Part shown: piece after piece, positions 1 through 5,181 of the stretch
Layout of the letters: every line of letters begins with the position of its first letter
Position numbering within the stretch: the stretch's first letter is position 1
Assembly: GCA_021159225.1 (NCBI GenBank)
Contig: JAGGSE010000204.1
Coordinates: forward strand, 1-5,268
Reading direction: 5' to 3'
Origin: a bacterium
GTDB taxonomy: Bacteria; Patescibacteriota; Minisyncoccia; Minisyncoccales; JAGGSE01
DNA: 5,268 bases
The notes under the pieces: generated by a model
Databases searched by the model: none
What the model was told of the DNA's origin: nothing
What the model saw: the letters and a program-made list of their open reading frames with translations, nothing else
Program-made: the position numbers and the translations under genes

Positions 1-14
1 ACACCTTTGCCCTT

Positions 15-66
15 GCCCGCTAATGTCAAAAGCGGGCTCAGAGCCAATCAAATGGCTCCTATTGGC
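15..66 (+). promoter_or_regulatory. Overlapping hairpins just upstream of topA
   Basis: Two adjacent perfect hairpins are visible: GCCCGCT (15-21) pairs with AGCGGGC (31-37) across a 9-nt loop, and GAGCCA (41-46) pairs with TGGCTC (53-58) across a 6-nt loop. A competing pairing, GCCAAT (43-48) with ATTGGC (61-66), excludes the second hairpin, and GGCTC (35-39) can also pair with GAGCC (41-45). The set ends 16 bases before the topA start. No T-run follows either hairpin, so they do not look like ordinary intrinsic terminators. A TAA at 21-23 closes the reading frame that begins at base 3, so the first hairpin may overlap the end of an upstream gene lying outside the window. A topA leader or attenuator role is possible but is inference only. 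Confidence 0.35.
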
Positions 67-82
67 AAGACAAATACAATCT

Positions 83-2158
83 ATGAAACTAATAATAGTG
101 GAAAGTCCTACAAAAGCAAGAACCATCAGCAGATTTTTAGAACCGGGATATAGGGTTGTTTCTTCTTTGGGTCATATCCGCGACCTTCCCAAAGCCGAAT
201 TTGGAGTGGACATTGAACACAATTTCCAGCCAAAATATGTCATTCCTGCCAAGGCAAGAAAGAATGTAAATACACTAAGAAAAGAGGTAAAAAAAACAAA
301 TCTTGTTATCCTTGCCACTGACCCTGACCGAGAAGGAGAAGCCATTGCCTACCACCTTGTTCAGGTTTTAAATCTAAACAAGGACAAAAAATATCAGCGG
401 ATAGTATTTCATGAAATAACCAAGCCGGCTATTGAAAAAGCCCTTAAGAGTCCCGGAGACATTGATATGAATCTGGTCAACGCCCAGCAGGCGCGAAGGA
501 TTCTGGACCGAATTGTTGGATATAAATTAAGTCCGTTTTTATGGAAAAAGGTGAGCCGAGGGCTATCAGCCGGGAGGGTTCAATCAGTAGCAGTAAGGTT
601 GGTTGTTGAACGAGAAAGAGAAATCCAAAACTTCGTCCCTCAAGAATATTGGACCATTGAGGCACTTTTGGAAAAAACAAAACACCCCCAGCAGACCTTA
701 CCAGGTTCATCCCTCAATAGATTCAAGGCAATTTTAGTCAAGAAAAACGGAAAGGCAATCCCAAAATTAGGGATTAAATCAAAAGAAGAGGCGGAAAAAG
801 ATGTTAAAAATTTAGAAAAGGTTGAATACCAGGTTGAAAAAATTGAAAAGAAAGAGGTCAAAAAGAATCCGCCTCCGCCATTTATCACCTCAACCCTTCA
901 GCAGGTTGCCTGGCAAAAATTCCATTGGCCGGCAAGAATGACAATGCGGCTTGCTCAACAACTTTATGAAAATGGAAAAATTACCTATCACCGCTCTGAT
1001 TCCTTGAATATCTCGGACCTAGCCCTGAAAAAGGCAAGGGAGTTTATTATTAAAAACTATGGAGAGGGTTATTATCAACTCAGAAAATACAAAACCAAGT
1101 CAAAAACAGCCCAAGAAGCCCATGAAGCCATCAGACCTACATACCCAGACAACAAACCGGAAATGTTGTCTTCCAAATTAGATAAGAATCAATTAAAACT
1201 CTACGATTTAATCTGGCGCCGATTTATCGCCTGCCAAATGAAGCCGGCTATTTTTGATGCCACCACAATTGACATCAAGGCAGGCAACTATACCCTTAGA
1301 GCAAGCGGACAGGTATTAAGGTTTGAGGGATTCTTGAGGGTATATCCCCTAAAATATGAAGAAAACCAACTACCGCCCTTGGAGGTCAACGAACCCCTAA
1401 GGTTAATAAAATTAATCTCCTCCCAGCACTTTACCCAGCCGCCCAGTCGCTATACCGAAGCCACCCTAATAAAAGAGTTGGAGAAAAACGGCATTGGCAG
1501 ACCGTCAACCTACGCTCCAATAATTTCAATAATTCAGGAGAGAAACTATGTTGAGAAAAACGATAAAAAAAGATTTCAGCCCACCGAGATTGGAAAAACG
1601 GTCAATGATATTTTGGTAAAGCATTTTCCAGAAATCGTGGATATCGGCTTTACGGCAAAAATGGAGAAGGAGTTAGATGAAATCGCCCAGGGAAAAAGAG
1701 AATGGACTGATATGGTCAAGAGTTTTTATCAGCCATTTGAAAAAAACCTGAAGAAAAAATATGAGTTGGTGAAAAAGAATGTTGAAAAAACGGAAAAAAT
1801 CTGCCCAAAATGCGGCTCGGCTCTGCTTCTGCGAATGGGCAAATATGGAAAATTTTATGCCTGTTCTCAATTTCCCAAATGTAAATATACCGAACCATTG
1901 GAAAAAAACAGCCTAAAAATAAAATGTCCTAAATGCGGCAAAGGAGAAATAGTGGAAAAAAGGACAAAAAAGGGAAAGATTTTCTACGCCTGCGACCAAT
2001 TTCCGAAATGCGACTTTGCCCTGTGGGACAAGCCCTGTAAAAATTCAAAAAACGAAATAGAAAAATGCCCCAAATGCGGCTCACCGTTGGTTGAAAAAGG
2101 AAAGAAAATAAAATGCAGCAATAAAAATTGCGATTTTGAAAAAAATATGGCAAAATAA
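83..2158 (+). CDS. topA: DNA topoisomerase I (type IA, omega protein)
   Basis: This 691-residue type IA topoisomerase relaxes negative supercoils by cutting one DNA strand through a 5'-phosphotyrosine link and passing the other through; it acts on the nucleoid. The TOPRIM domain opens with IIVESPTKA (Glu7) and has the metal-binding ATDPDREGEA motif (Asp80, Asp82, Glu84). The catalytic Tyr302 is in GKITYHRSDS, where most family members have TYMRTDS. SAGRVQSVAVRLV and EKNGIGRPSTYAPII are also typical of the family. The C-terminus has three four-cysteine zinc ribbons: Cys574/577/594/600, Cys615/618/637/643 and Cys662/665/678/683. The frame stays open upstream to an ATG at 23, but the family normally begins M-x-x-I-V-E-S-P, so the ATG at 83 was chosen; no strong ribosome binding site precedes it. 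Length is normal and no disruption is seen. The four-helix-bundle gene follows on the same strand after 98 bases. Confidence 0.97.
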   Translation: MKLIIVESPTKARTISRFLEPGYRVVSSLGHIRDLPKAEFGVDIEHNFQPKYVIPAKARKNVNTLRKEVKKTNLVILATDPDREGEAIAYHLVQVLNLNKDKKYQRIVFHEITKPAIEKALKSPGDIDMNLVNAQQARRILDRIVGYKLSPFLWKKVSRGLSAGRVQSVAVRLVVEREREIQNFVPQEYWTIEALLEKTKHPQQTLPGSSLNRFKAILVKKNGKAIPKLGIKSKEEAEKDVKNLEKVEYQVEKIEKKEVKKNPPPPFITSTLQQVAWQKFHWPARMTMRLAQQLYENGKITYHRSDSLNISDLALKKAREFIIKNYGEGYYQLRKYKTKSKTAQEAHEAIRPTYPDNKPEMLSSKLDKNQLKLYDLIWRRFIACQMKPAIFDATTIDIKAGNYTLRASGQVLRFEGFLRVYPLKYEENQLPPLEVNEPLRLIKLISSQHFTQPPSRYTEATLIKELEKNGIGRPSTYAPIISIIQERNYVEKNDKKRFQPTEIGKTVNDILVKHFPEIVDIGFTAKMEKELDEIAQGKREWTDMVKSFYQPFEKNLKKKYELVKKNVEKTEKICPKCGSALLLRMGKYGKFYACSQFPKCKYTEPLEKNSLKIKCPKCGKGEIVEKRTKKGKIFYACDQFPKCDFALWDKPCKNSKNEIEKCPKCGSPLVEKGKKIKCSNKNCDFEKNMAK

Positions 2159-2191
2159 AGGTAAAGTGCCTAGATGCTAAACGTTAGATAA

Positions 2192-2271
2192 AAATCCGAA
2201 TCTCAAAACAATGACCAAAATTCAAAGCTAAACCAAATCAAAAATCAAAAATCAAAATGCAAAATGAAAAA
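2192..2271 (+). repeat. A-rich degenerate heptanucleotide array, left of the four-helix-bundle gene
   Basis: About eleven imperfect 7-nt units are readable, for example AAATCCG (2192-2198), three ATCAAAA copies (2237-2257), then TGCAAAA and TGAAAAA (2258-2271). The phase slips in the middle. The array runs past the ATG at 2257, so the first codons of the next gene are written in repeat sequence. Two stretches are exact reverse complements of parts of the array on the other side of the gene: 2197-2208 matches 2757-2768 (12 bp) and 2249-2263 matches 2668-2682 (15 bp). The A-rich strand is the + strand here and the - strand in the right array, so the arrays are inverted relative to each other. 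Confidence 0.8.
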
Positions 2272-2658
2272 GAAAAATTCAAAGAGGATTTCGTTAAAAG
2301 ATTAATCAGGTTTTCGATAAAGATTCTGAAGTTTTGTGAGAAAATGAGAGTTAAAAGAATTCTTTGGTCAATAATCGATCAGTTAATTCGGTCAGCTGCT
2401 TCAATTGGAGCCAATGTGGTTGAGGCTAAGTCATCCAGTTCAAGAAAGGATTACCTTCGTTTCTTTGAGATTGCCCTAAAATCAGCCAATGAAACAAAAT
2501 ACTGGTTAATTCTAATAAGAGAAACTATGCCCGAATTCAAAGTAGAGACAGAGCTGATTTTAAAAGAAGCAGATGAGATATCAAAAGTAATTGGAGCAAG
2601 CGTATTAACCTTGAAAGGCAAGAAATGGTTCTTTTTACATTTTAATCTTTCATTTTGA
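2257..2658 (+). CDS. Four-helix-bundle protein of the S23 / 23S rRNA intervening-sequence family
   Basis: This 133-residue protein matches the S23-type four-helix-bundle family, first known from proteins encoded within 23S rRNA intervening sequences and structurally related to the Avd accessory proteins of diversity-generating retroelements. The visible hallmarks are IRSAASIGANVVEA (about 44-57), DYLRFFEIALKSANETKYWL (about 65-84) and a last helix LILKEADEISKVIGAS. Four amphipathic helices are expected at about 7-29, 32-57, 63-92 and 96-120. Free-standing members have no established biochemical role; nucleic-acid binding is a common guess. It lies between topA and a tRNA, not inside an rRNA gene. 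Both ends are unusual: the ATG sits in an A-rich heptamer array with no Shine-Dalgarno sequence, and the last codons (HFNLSF, stop TGA at 2656-2658) run into a T-rich array. The normal family core ends near residue 120, so the tail may be repeat-derived. No reverse transcriptase or template repeat is present. Confidence 0.88.
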   Translation: MQNEKEKFKEDFVKRLIRFSIKILKFCEKMRVKRILWSIIDQLIRSAASIGANVVEAKSSSSRKDYLRFFEIALKSANETKYWLILIRETMPEFKVETELILKEADEISKVIGASVLTLKGKKWFFLHFNLSF

Positions 2659-2783
2659 TTTTTGAGATTTGCATTTTGATTTAAATTTGTAATTTTTCAT
2701 TTGTAATTTGTAATTTTTGAGATTTGAGTTTTGAGATTTGAGATTTTAAGTTATCATTTTGAGATTCGAATTTTGAGATTTGA
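2651..2783 (-). repeat. T-rich degenerate heptanucleotide array, right of the four-helix-bundle gene
   Basis: Nineteen consecutive 7-nt units can be read without a phase slip, beginning CATTTTG, ATTTTTG, AGATTTG, CATTTTG and including TTTGTAA (2686, 2700, 2707) and GATTTGA (2721, 2735, 2777). The 12-mer TTTTGAGATTTG recurs at 2660, 2715, 2729 and 2771, and with one mismatch at 2757. The array starts inside the coding end of the four-helix-bundle gene and supplies its stop codon. It is placed on the - strand because its A-rich reading, CAAATCTCAAAA, matches the orientation of the arrays at 2192 and 5182. The reverse-strand frame across it (2881-2681) encodes only low-complexity peptide such as LKSQISKLKSQ and is not a believable gene. 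Confidence 0.85.
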
Positions 2784-2815
2784 ATTAAAACCCAAGAGAA
2801 AGATGTAGTTTTAAA

Positions 2816-2837
2816 TTTTGAACCTTGAGCTTTGAAC
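2816..2837 (+). repeat. Short heptamer run and left copy of a 14-bp direct repeat flanking the tRNA
   Basis: TTTTGAACCTTGAG (2816-2829) is the left copy of an exact 14-bp direct repeat whose right copy is at 2945-2958, beyond the tRNA. Read as heptamers this is TTTGAAC, CTTGAGC, TTTGAAC (2817-2837), so it belongs to the same period-7 style as the array ending at 2783. The stretch between them (2784-2815) shows no clear repeat. The left copy ends 18 bases before the tRNA. Confidence 0.7.
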
Positions 2838-2847
2838 TTTATTTCAG

Positions 2848-2935
2848 GCCGGAGTGGTGAAATTTGGTAAACACGCGGCACTCAAAATGCCGTGGGAGAG
2901 ATCCCTTGAGGGTTCAACTCCCTCCTCCGGCACCA
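2848..2935 (+). tRNA. tRNA-Leu (anticodon CAA), CCA end encoded
   Basis: The full cloverleaf can be drawn. The acceptor stem GCCGGAG (2848-2854) pairs with CTCCGGC (2925-2931). The D arm is GTG (2857-2859) with CAC (2872-2874) and GG at 2866-2867 in the loop. The anticodon stem CGGCA (2876-2880) pairs with TGCCG (2888-2892) around the loop CTCAAAA, giving anticodon CAA at 2883-2885, which reads UUG leucine codons. A long variable arm GGGA-GAGA-TCCC marks a class II tRNA. The T arm is GAGGG-TTCAACT-CCCTC (2908-2924). Discriminator A2932 fits leucine rather than serine, and CCA is encoded at 2933-2935. No intron or mismatch is seen in the acceptor, anticodon or T stems. No convincing promoter was found in the repeat-rich upstream sequence. 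Confidence 0.97.
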
Positions 2936-2944
2936 AAACCTGAC

Positions 2945-2959
2945 TTTTGAACCTTGAGA
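2945..2959 (+). repeat. Right copy of the 14-bp direct repeat flanking the tRNA
   Basis: TTTTGAACCTTGAG at 2945-2958 is identical to 2816-2829. The pair brackets the tRNA-Leu gene, with left copy and right copy starts 129 bases apart. As heptamers it reads TTTGAAC, CTTGAGA (2946-2959), so the tRNA appears to sit within, or to have been inserted into, a period-7 repeat tract. Confidence 0.65.
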
Positions 2960-3046
2960 GAATTATAAAAGCCGCCCCCGCGCCGCCATTAAATCAGATA
3001 TTAGGCGAGTATTATAAAGTAATTTGAGGCGAGAGCCGGCCGAAAA
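2960..3046. other. Convergent intergenic region with a GC-rich tract
   Basis: This short stretch lies between the end of the tRNA region (+ strand) and the stop of the DUF333 gene (- strand). It holds a GC-rich block at 2971-2987, read on the - strand as GGCGGCGCGGGGGCGGC and followed by TTTTATAA, that stands out from AT-rich surroundings. Two AGGCGAG copies lie at 3003-3009 and 3027-3033, and a GCCGGCC block at 3035-3041. No coding sequence and no clear stem plus T-run terminator was found. Confidence 0.4.
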
Positions 3047-3805
3047 TCATTTAGATTTTATACACCCACCTTCTGACATTTTCCATTTTTTACATTCAGA
3101 AGGACTGCATTTGCCATCAAAATAATCTTGTTCCAAGCACTCGGAACCATTATCAAAAACACAAACAGCATACTCTGCGGTCCAAGTGCCCATATTATCA
3201 ATTCTATTCTCTATCCTAAATCCTTGCTGTTCGCAAAAGGTAAATTTTTGTCCGCATCTCCCTCTGTAAAAACCCCACCCCTCGCATTCGCTTCCATCGG
3301 GAAAAATACACATTCCATTTTCATAATCATATCCCAAACTTTCGCAATAAACTGCAGCAGGATTAGCAACAGACGGCTTAACGATAGATTGCGCGCAAAC
3401 CTCATCCACAGACATTATCCCGGGAGCCGCTCTCTTGTCTAAACCGTAGAGACACACAAATTTTCCATAAATTCCTACAAGGGCAATAATTTCTATATTT
3501 TCATCTAAAGAGATTTTACCTCTCCATATTTCATTCTCATTATACTTATCTATTGTTGGACAAATCTCCCTTTTTAAGATTTCAATATCTGGCGCTTTAG
3601 TCCAACCTACTCTTTCAATTTGAGAAAAACTGAGATTGCATTTCTTCCCAAGAGATTGATTTGCCAATTCTAATGCATTATCTTTGGAGATTTCTGCAAC
3701 TGCTGGAGGAATAGGAGGTTCAGATAATCTCTGCCACAAAAGAATCTTACCTATAAGGCAGATGAAAAATATAACCAAACTTATGATTAAGATTTTATTG
3801 TTCAT
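3047..3805 (-). CDS. Membrane-anchored cysteine-rich protein with two DUF333 repeats
   Basis: This 252-residue protein has an N-terminal hydrophobic segment (about 4-24), which is either a signal anchor or an uncleaved signal peptide; there is no good lipobox. A middle region (about 39-124) is not recognised. Residues 148-184 match DUF333: NPAAVYC, CIFPDGSEC, EGWGFYRGRC, with Cys154, 166, 174 and 184. A second, more divergent copy covers about 190-233 (CEQQGF, CVFDNGSECLEQDYFDGKC; Cys191, 215, 223, 233). DUF333 has no established function and is seen mostly in small secreted bacterial proteins. The paired cysteines suggest disulfides outside the cytoplasm, which is inference. The frame also allows GTG at 3808; ATG at 3805 was preferred, and neither has a clear ribosome binding site. 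The gene lies 54 bp downstream of the MazG-like gene on the same strand, so it may be co-transcribed unless the hairpin between them terminates. Confidence 0.85.
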   Translation of the reverse strand: MNNKILIISLVIFFICLIGKILLWQRLSEPPIPPAVAEISKDNALELANQSLGKKCNLSFSQIERVGWTKAPDIEILKREICPTIDKYNENEIWRGKISLDENIEIIALVGIYGKFVCLYGLDKRAAPGIMSVDEVCAQSIVKPSVANPAAVYCESLGYDYENGMCIFPDGSECEGWGFYRGRCGQKFTFCEQQGFRIENRIDNMGTWTAEYAVCVFDNGSECLEQDYFDGKCSPSECKKWKMSEGGCIKSK

Positions 3806-3822
3806 CACATTATGGTAGCAAA

Positions 3823-3852
3823 GGGCCGAGCAATAGCGAAAAGAGTCGGCCC
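3823..3852 (-). terminator. Hairpin between the MazG-like and DUF333 genes; possible terminator
   Basis: GGGCCGA (3823-3829) pairs perfectly with TCGGCCC (3846-3852) across a 16-nt loop. On the - strand it begins 7 bases after the MazG-like stop codon (TAG, 3862-3860) and is followed by only TTTG, so it is at best a weak intrinsic terminator. It also lies in the leader of the DUF333 gene and could be a leader structure or mRNA-stabilising hairpin instead. Its GC-rich composition contrasts with the AT-rich surroundings. Confidence 0.4.
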
Positions 3853-3859
3853 CGGCGAA

Positions 3860-4162
3860 CTATAATTTTCCTTCTTTTTTTAATTCCTCACTCAATTCCT
3901 TTTGGCAATCAATAGACAAGCGAATACACTCTTCAGGATCGTATCCTAAATCATCACACCATCTAATGGTTGAGAAAATGATATTGCCTAATTCTTTCTT
4001 CAATTCTTCATCGGTGTGGGTAGTTTTGTCTCTTCCGTAGTTTCTTTCCCATCGACATATATCGCCAAAAACCTTCCCCATCCTTACTATAATTTGAGAA
4101 AGAGACAGGTTTTGATTACCCCAGATTTCTCTGGCTGTTTTTAATAACTCCTTTATCTCCAT
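3860..4162 (-). CDS. Small MazG-like protein (possible NTP pyrophosphohydrolase)
   Basis: The 100-residue all-alpha protein resembles single-domain MazG-like proteins, which hydrolyse nucleoside triphosphates to monophosphate and pyrophosphate and help clean the cytosolic nucleotide pool. The best signal is EELKKELGNIIFSTIRWCDDLGYDPEE (about 52-78), which follows the family pattern of an acidic helix, a hydrophobic helix and LGxDxEE. The earlier segment GKVFGDICRWERNYG (about 29-43) sits where the first metal-binding helix is expected. The ligands look altered: the usual ExxD is E57-L-G-N60, and the first helix lacks a clear ExxE. It may therefore be a divergent or inactive member, and the family call is tentative. 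The start ATG at 4162 has only a weak GAAG upstream. folD lies 178 bp upstream on the same strand, and a promoter-like sequence in that gap suggests separate transcription. Confidence 0.6.
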   Translation of the reverse strand: MEIKELLKTAREIWGNQNLSLSQIIVRMGKVFGDICRWERNYGRDKTTHTDEELKKELGNIIFSTIRWCDDLGYDPEECIRLSIDCQKELSEELKKEGKL

Positions 4163-4231
4163 AATGTCTTCGCATAAAGTTATTGATTTTTGTGAAGGCT
4201 AAAATCGACCTTTTGATAGAATAATTGTGAA

Positions 4232-4261
4232 ATCATAAATAACCTACAGAATCCTCATCAA
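4232..4261 (-). promoter_or_regulatory. Candidate sigma-70-type promoter for the MazG-like gene
   Basis: On the - strand, TTGATG (4261-4256) and TATGAT (4237-4232) are separated by 18 bases. They match TTGACA at four of six and TATAAT at five of six positions. This would give a leader of roughly 60 bases before the ATG at 4162. In AT-rich DNA such matches occur by chance, so support is modest. Confidence 0.35.
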
Positions 4262-4273
4262 GGTTAATTTTAT

Positions 4274-4320
4274 TATATAGCCAAATCATAACCGGAATAA
4301 AGTCCGAGATTGGCTGTATA
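4274..4320 (-). other. Two-tier stem-loop downstream of folD
   Basis: TATATAGCCAA (4274-4284) pairs with TTGGCTGTATA (4310-4320) over 11 bp with one G-T wobble. After a bulged A4285, TC (4286-4287) pairs with GA (4308-4309), and inside that CGGA (4293-4296) pairs with TCCG (4303-4306) around a 6-nt loop. On the - strand it starts 20 bases after the folD stop and is followed by an A/T-rich stretch (ATAAAATT) without a long T-run. It could be a weak folD terminator, a 3' stabiliser or a remnant of a small mobile element. The rest of the 4163-4340 gap shows no gene. Confidence 0.45.
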
Positions 4321-4340
4321 ACTGCACCAAGAAAAAATGG

Positions 4341-5171
4341 TCAGCGGTTTAAATTAAGTTTTACCAAATTTCTCAAAAGGCAGGCAACGGTCAGAGGACC
4401 CACCCCTCCGGGAACCGGGGTGATATAACCTGCTTTTTTAGAAACTGATTGGAAGTCAACATCACCCTTTAATTTCCCTTTCACCATCTTTGTTCCAGCG
4501 TCAACAACTACCACTCCCCTTTTGACCATTTCTCCCCTTATCAAGCCGGGTTTTCCAACTCCGGAAATCAAGATATCAGCCCTCTTTGTAAAAGAAGATG
4601 GGTCTTTGGTAAACTCATTCAGAACTGAAATGGTCGCCTTCCTTCTAATCAGTTCTATGGATAGAGGAAGCCCCACCAGTTTGCCCGCTCCCACCACTAC
4701 CACATTCTTTCCCTTCAGTCTAATCTTGTAGCCCTCCAAAATCTCCAAAATGCCGTCTACAGTTGGAGGAATAATCTTTGACCTCCCTTGATAGAATCTC
4801 CCCAGCGCCCCGCTTGATAAAACATCAATGTCTTTTTTCCAAGGAACCAAATTCAAAAAGGTCTCTTGAGAAAACTTCTTGGGTAAAGGCAACTGAATAA
4901 TTATTCCTGAGTTTCTAGGGTTTTGGCATATCTTTTTTATTTCTTCTTTCAGCCTCTCTGTCCCCAGTTCGCTGGCAAAACGATAAACCTTAAATTTTAT
5001 TCCCACCTTCTTGGCTGCCCGACACTTGTTTCTAATATAGACCTCAGAGACAGGATTTTCCCCCACCTGAACCACTGCCAATCTTAACCTTAGAGAATCC
5101 TTATCAATCTTCTTTTTTACCCCCTTCAAAATTTTTTGAGAGAGTTTTCTACCATCCAAAAGATGAAACAT
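4341..5171 (-). CDS. folD: Bifunctional methylenetetrahydrofolate dehydrogenase / methenyltetrahydrofolate cyclohydrolase
   Basis: FolD oxidises 5,10-methylene-THF to methenyl-THF with NAD(P) and hydrolyses that to 10-formyl-THF, linking serine-derived one-carbon units to purine and formyl-methionine synthesis in the cytosol. At 276 residues the length is near normal. The catalytic motif YIRNK gives Tyr45 and Lys49, IIQLPLP gives Gln93, and KDIDVLS gives Asp116; these match E. coli Lys54, Gln98 and Asp121 at a constant offset of five. The Rossmann half begins VVVVGAGKLVGLPL (about 157-170), and the C-terminal signature is TPVPGGVGPLTVA (251-263). Two departures are the loss of the usual glycine after KDxD and GAGKLVG in place of GRSxxVG, which may affect cofactor phosphate recognition (inference). 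The ATG at 5171 fits the family N-terminus; no Shine-Dalgarno is visible. A perfect TATAAT lies on the - strand at 5235-5230 inside the upstream repeat array, with a poor -35. Confidence 0.97.
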   Translation of the reverse strand: MFHLLDGRKLSQKILKGVKKKIDKDSLRLRLAVVQVGENPVSEVYIRNKCRAAKKVGIKFKVYRFASELGTERLKEEIKKICQNPRNSGIIIQLPLPKKFSQETFLNLVPWKKDIDVLSSGALGRFYQGRSKIIPPTVDGILEILEGYKIRLKGKNVVVVGAGKLVGLPLSIELIRRKATISVLNEFTKDPSSFTKRADILISGVGKPGLIRGEMVKRGVVVVDAGTKMVKGKLKGDVDFQSVSKKAGYITPVPGGVGPLTVACLLRNLVKLNLNR

Positions 5172-5181
5172 ATGTTCATAA

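Noticed and set aside
1..23. C-terminal end of an upstream gene (frame from base 3, ending at the TAA at 21-23)
   Set aside because: Only six codons are visible, too few to support a partial gene or name its product.
23..82. A 20-residue N-terminal extension of TopA from the ATG at 23
   Set aside because: TopA proteins begin at the M-x-x-I-V-E-S-P motif; the extension is unlike the family and overlaps the hairpins, so the ATG at 83 is preferred.
477..888. Reverse-strand frames inside topA
   Set aside because: They lie antisense to conserved topoisomerase sequence and show only low-complexity hydrophobic translation.
2159..2191. Intrinsic terminator after topA
   Set aside because: Only a 4-bp CTAA/TTAG pairing is visible, without a GC-rich stem or T-run.
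2192..2783. CRISPR array or diversity-generating retroelement
   Set aside because: The units are 7 nt, degenerate and without unique spacers, and no cas gene, reverse transcriptase or template/variable repeat pair is present.
2681..2881. Reverse-strand 66-codon frame with LKSQISKLKSQKLQ-like repeats
   Set aside because: It translates the heptamer array and runs into the tRNA; the coiled-coil look comes from the 7-nt period.
2848..2958. tRNA used as an integration (att) site
   Set aside because: The direct repeat lies outside the tRNA instead of copying its 3' end, and no integrase is in the window.
3128..3442. Forward frame of 104 codons opposite the DUF333 gene
   Set aside because: It is a shadow of a gene with recognisable domains and has no family-like motifs.
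4522..4731. Forward frame of 69 codons inside folD
   Set aside because: It is antisense to the conserved Rossmann half of FolD with no start signal or motif.
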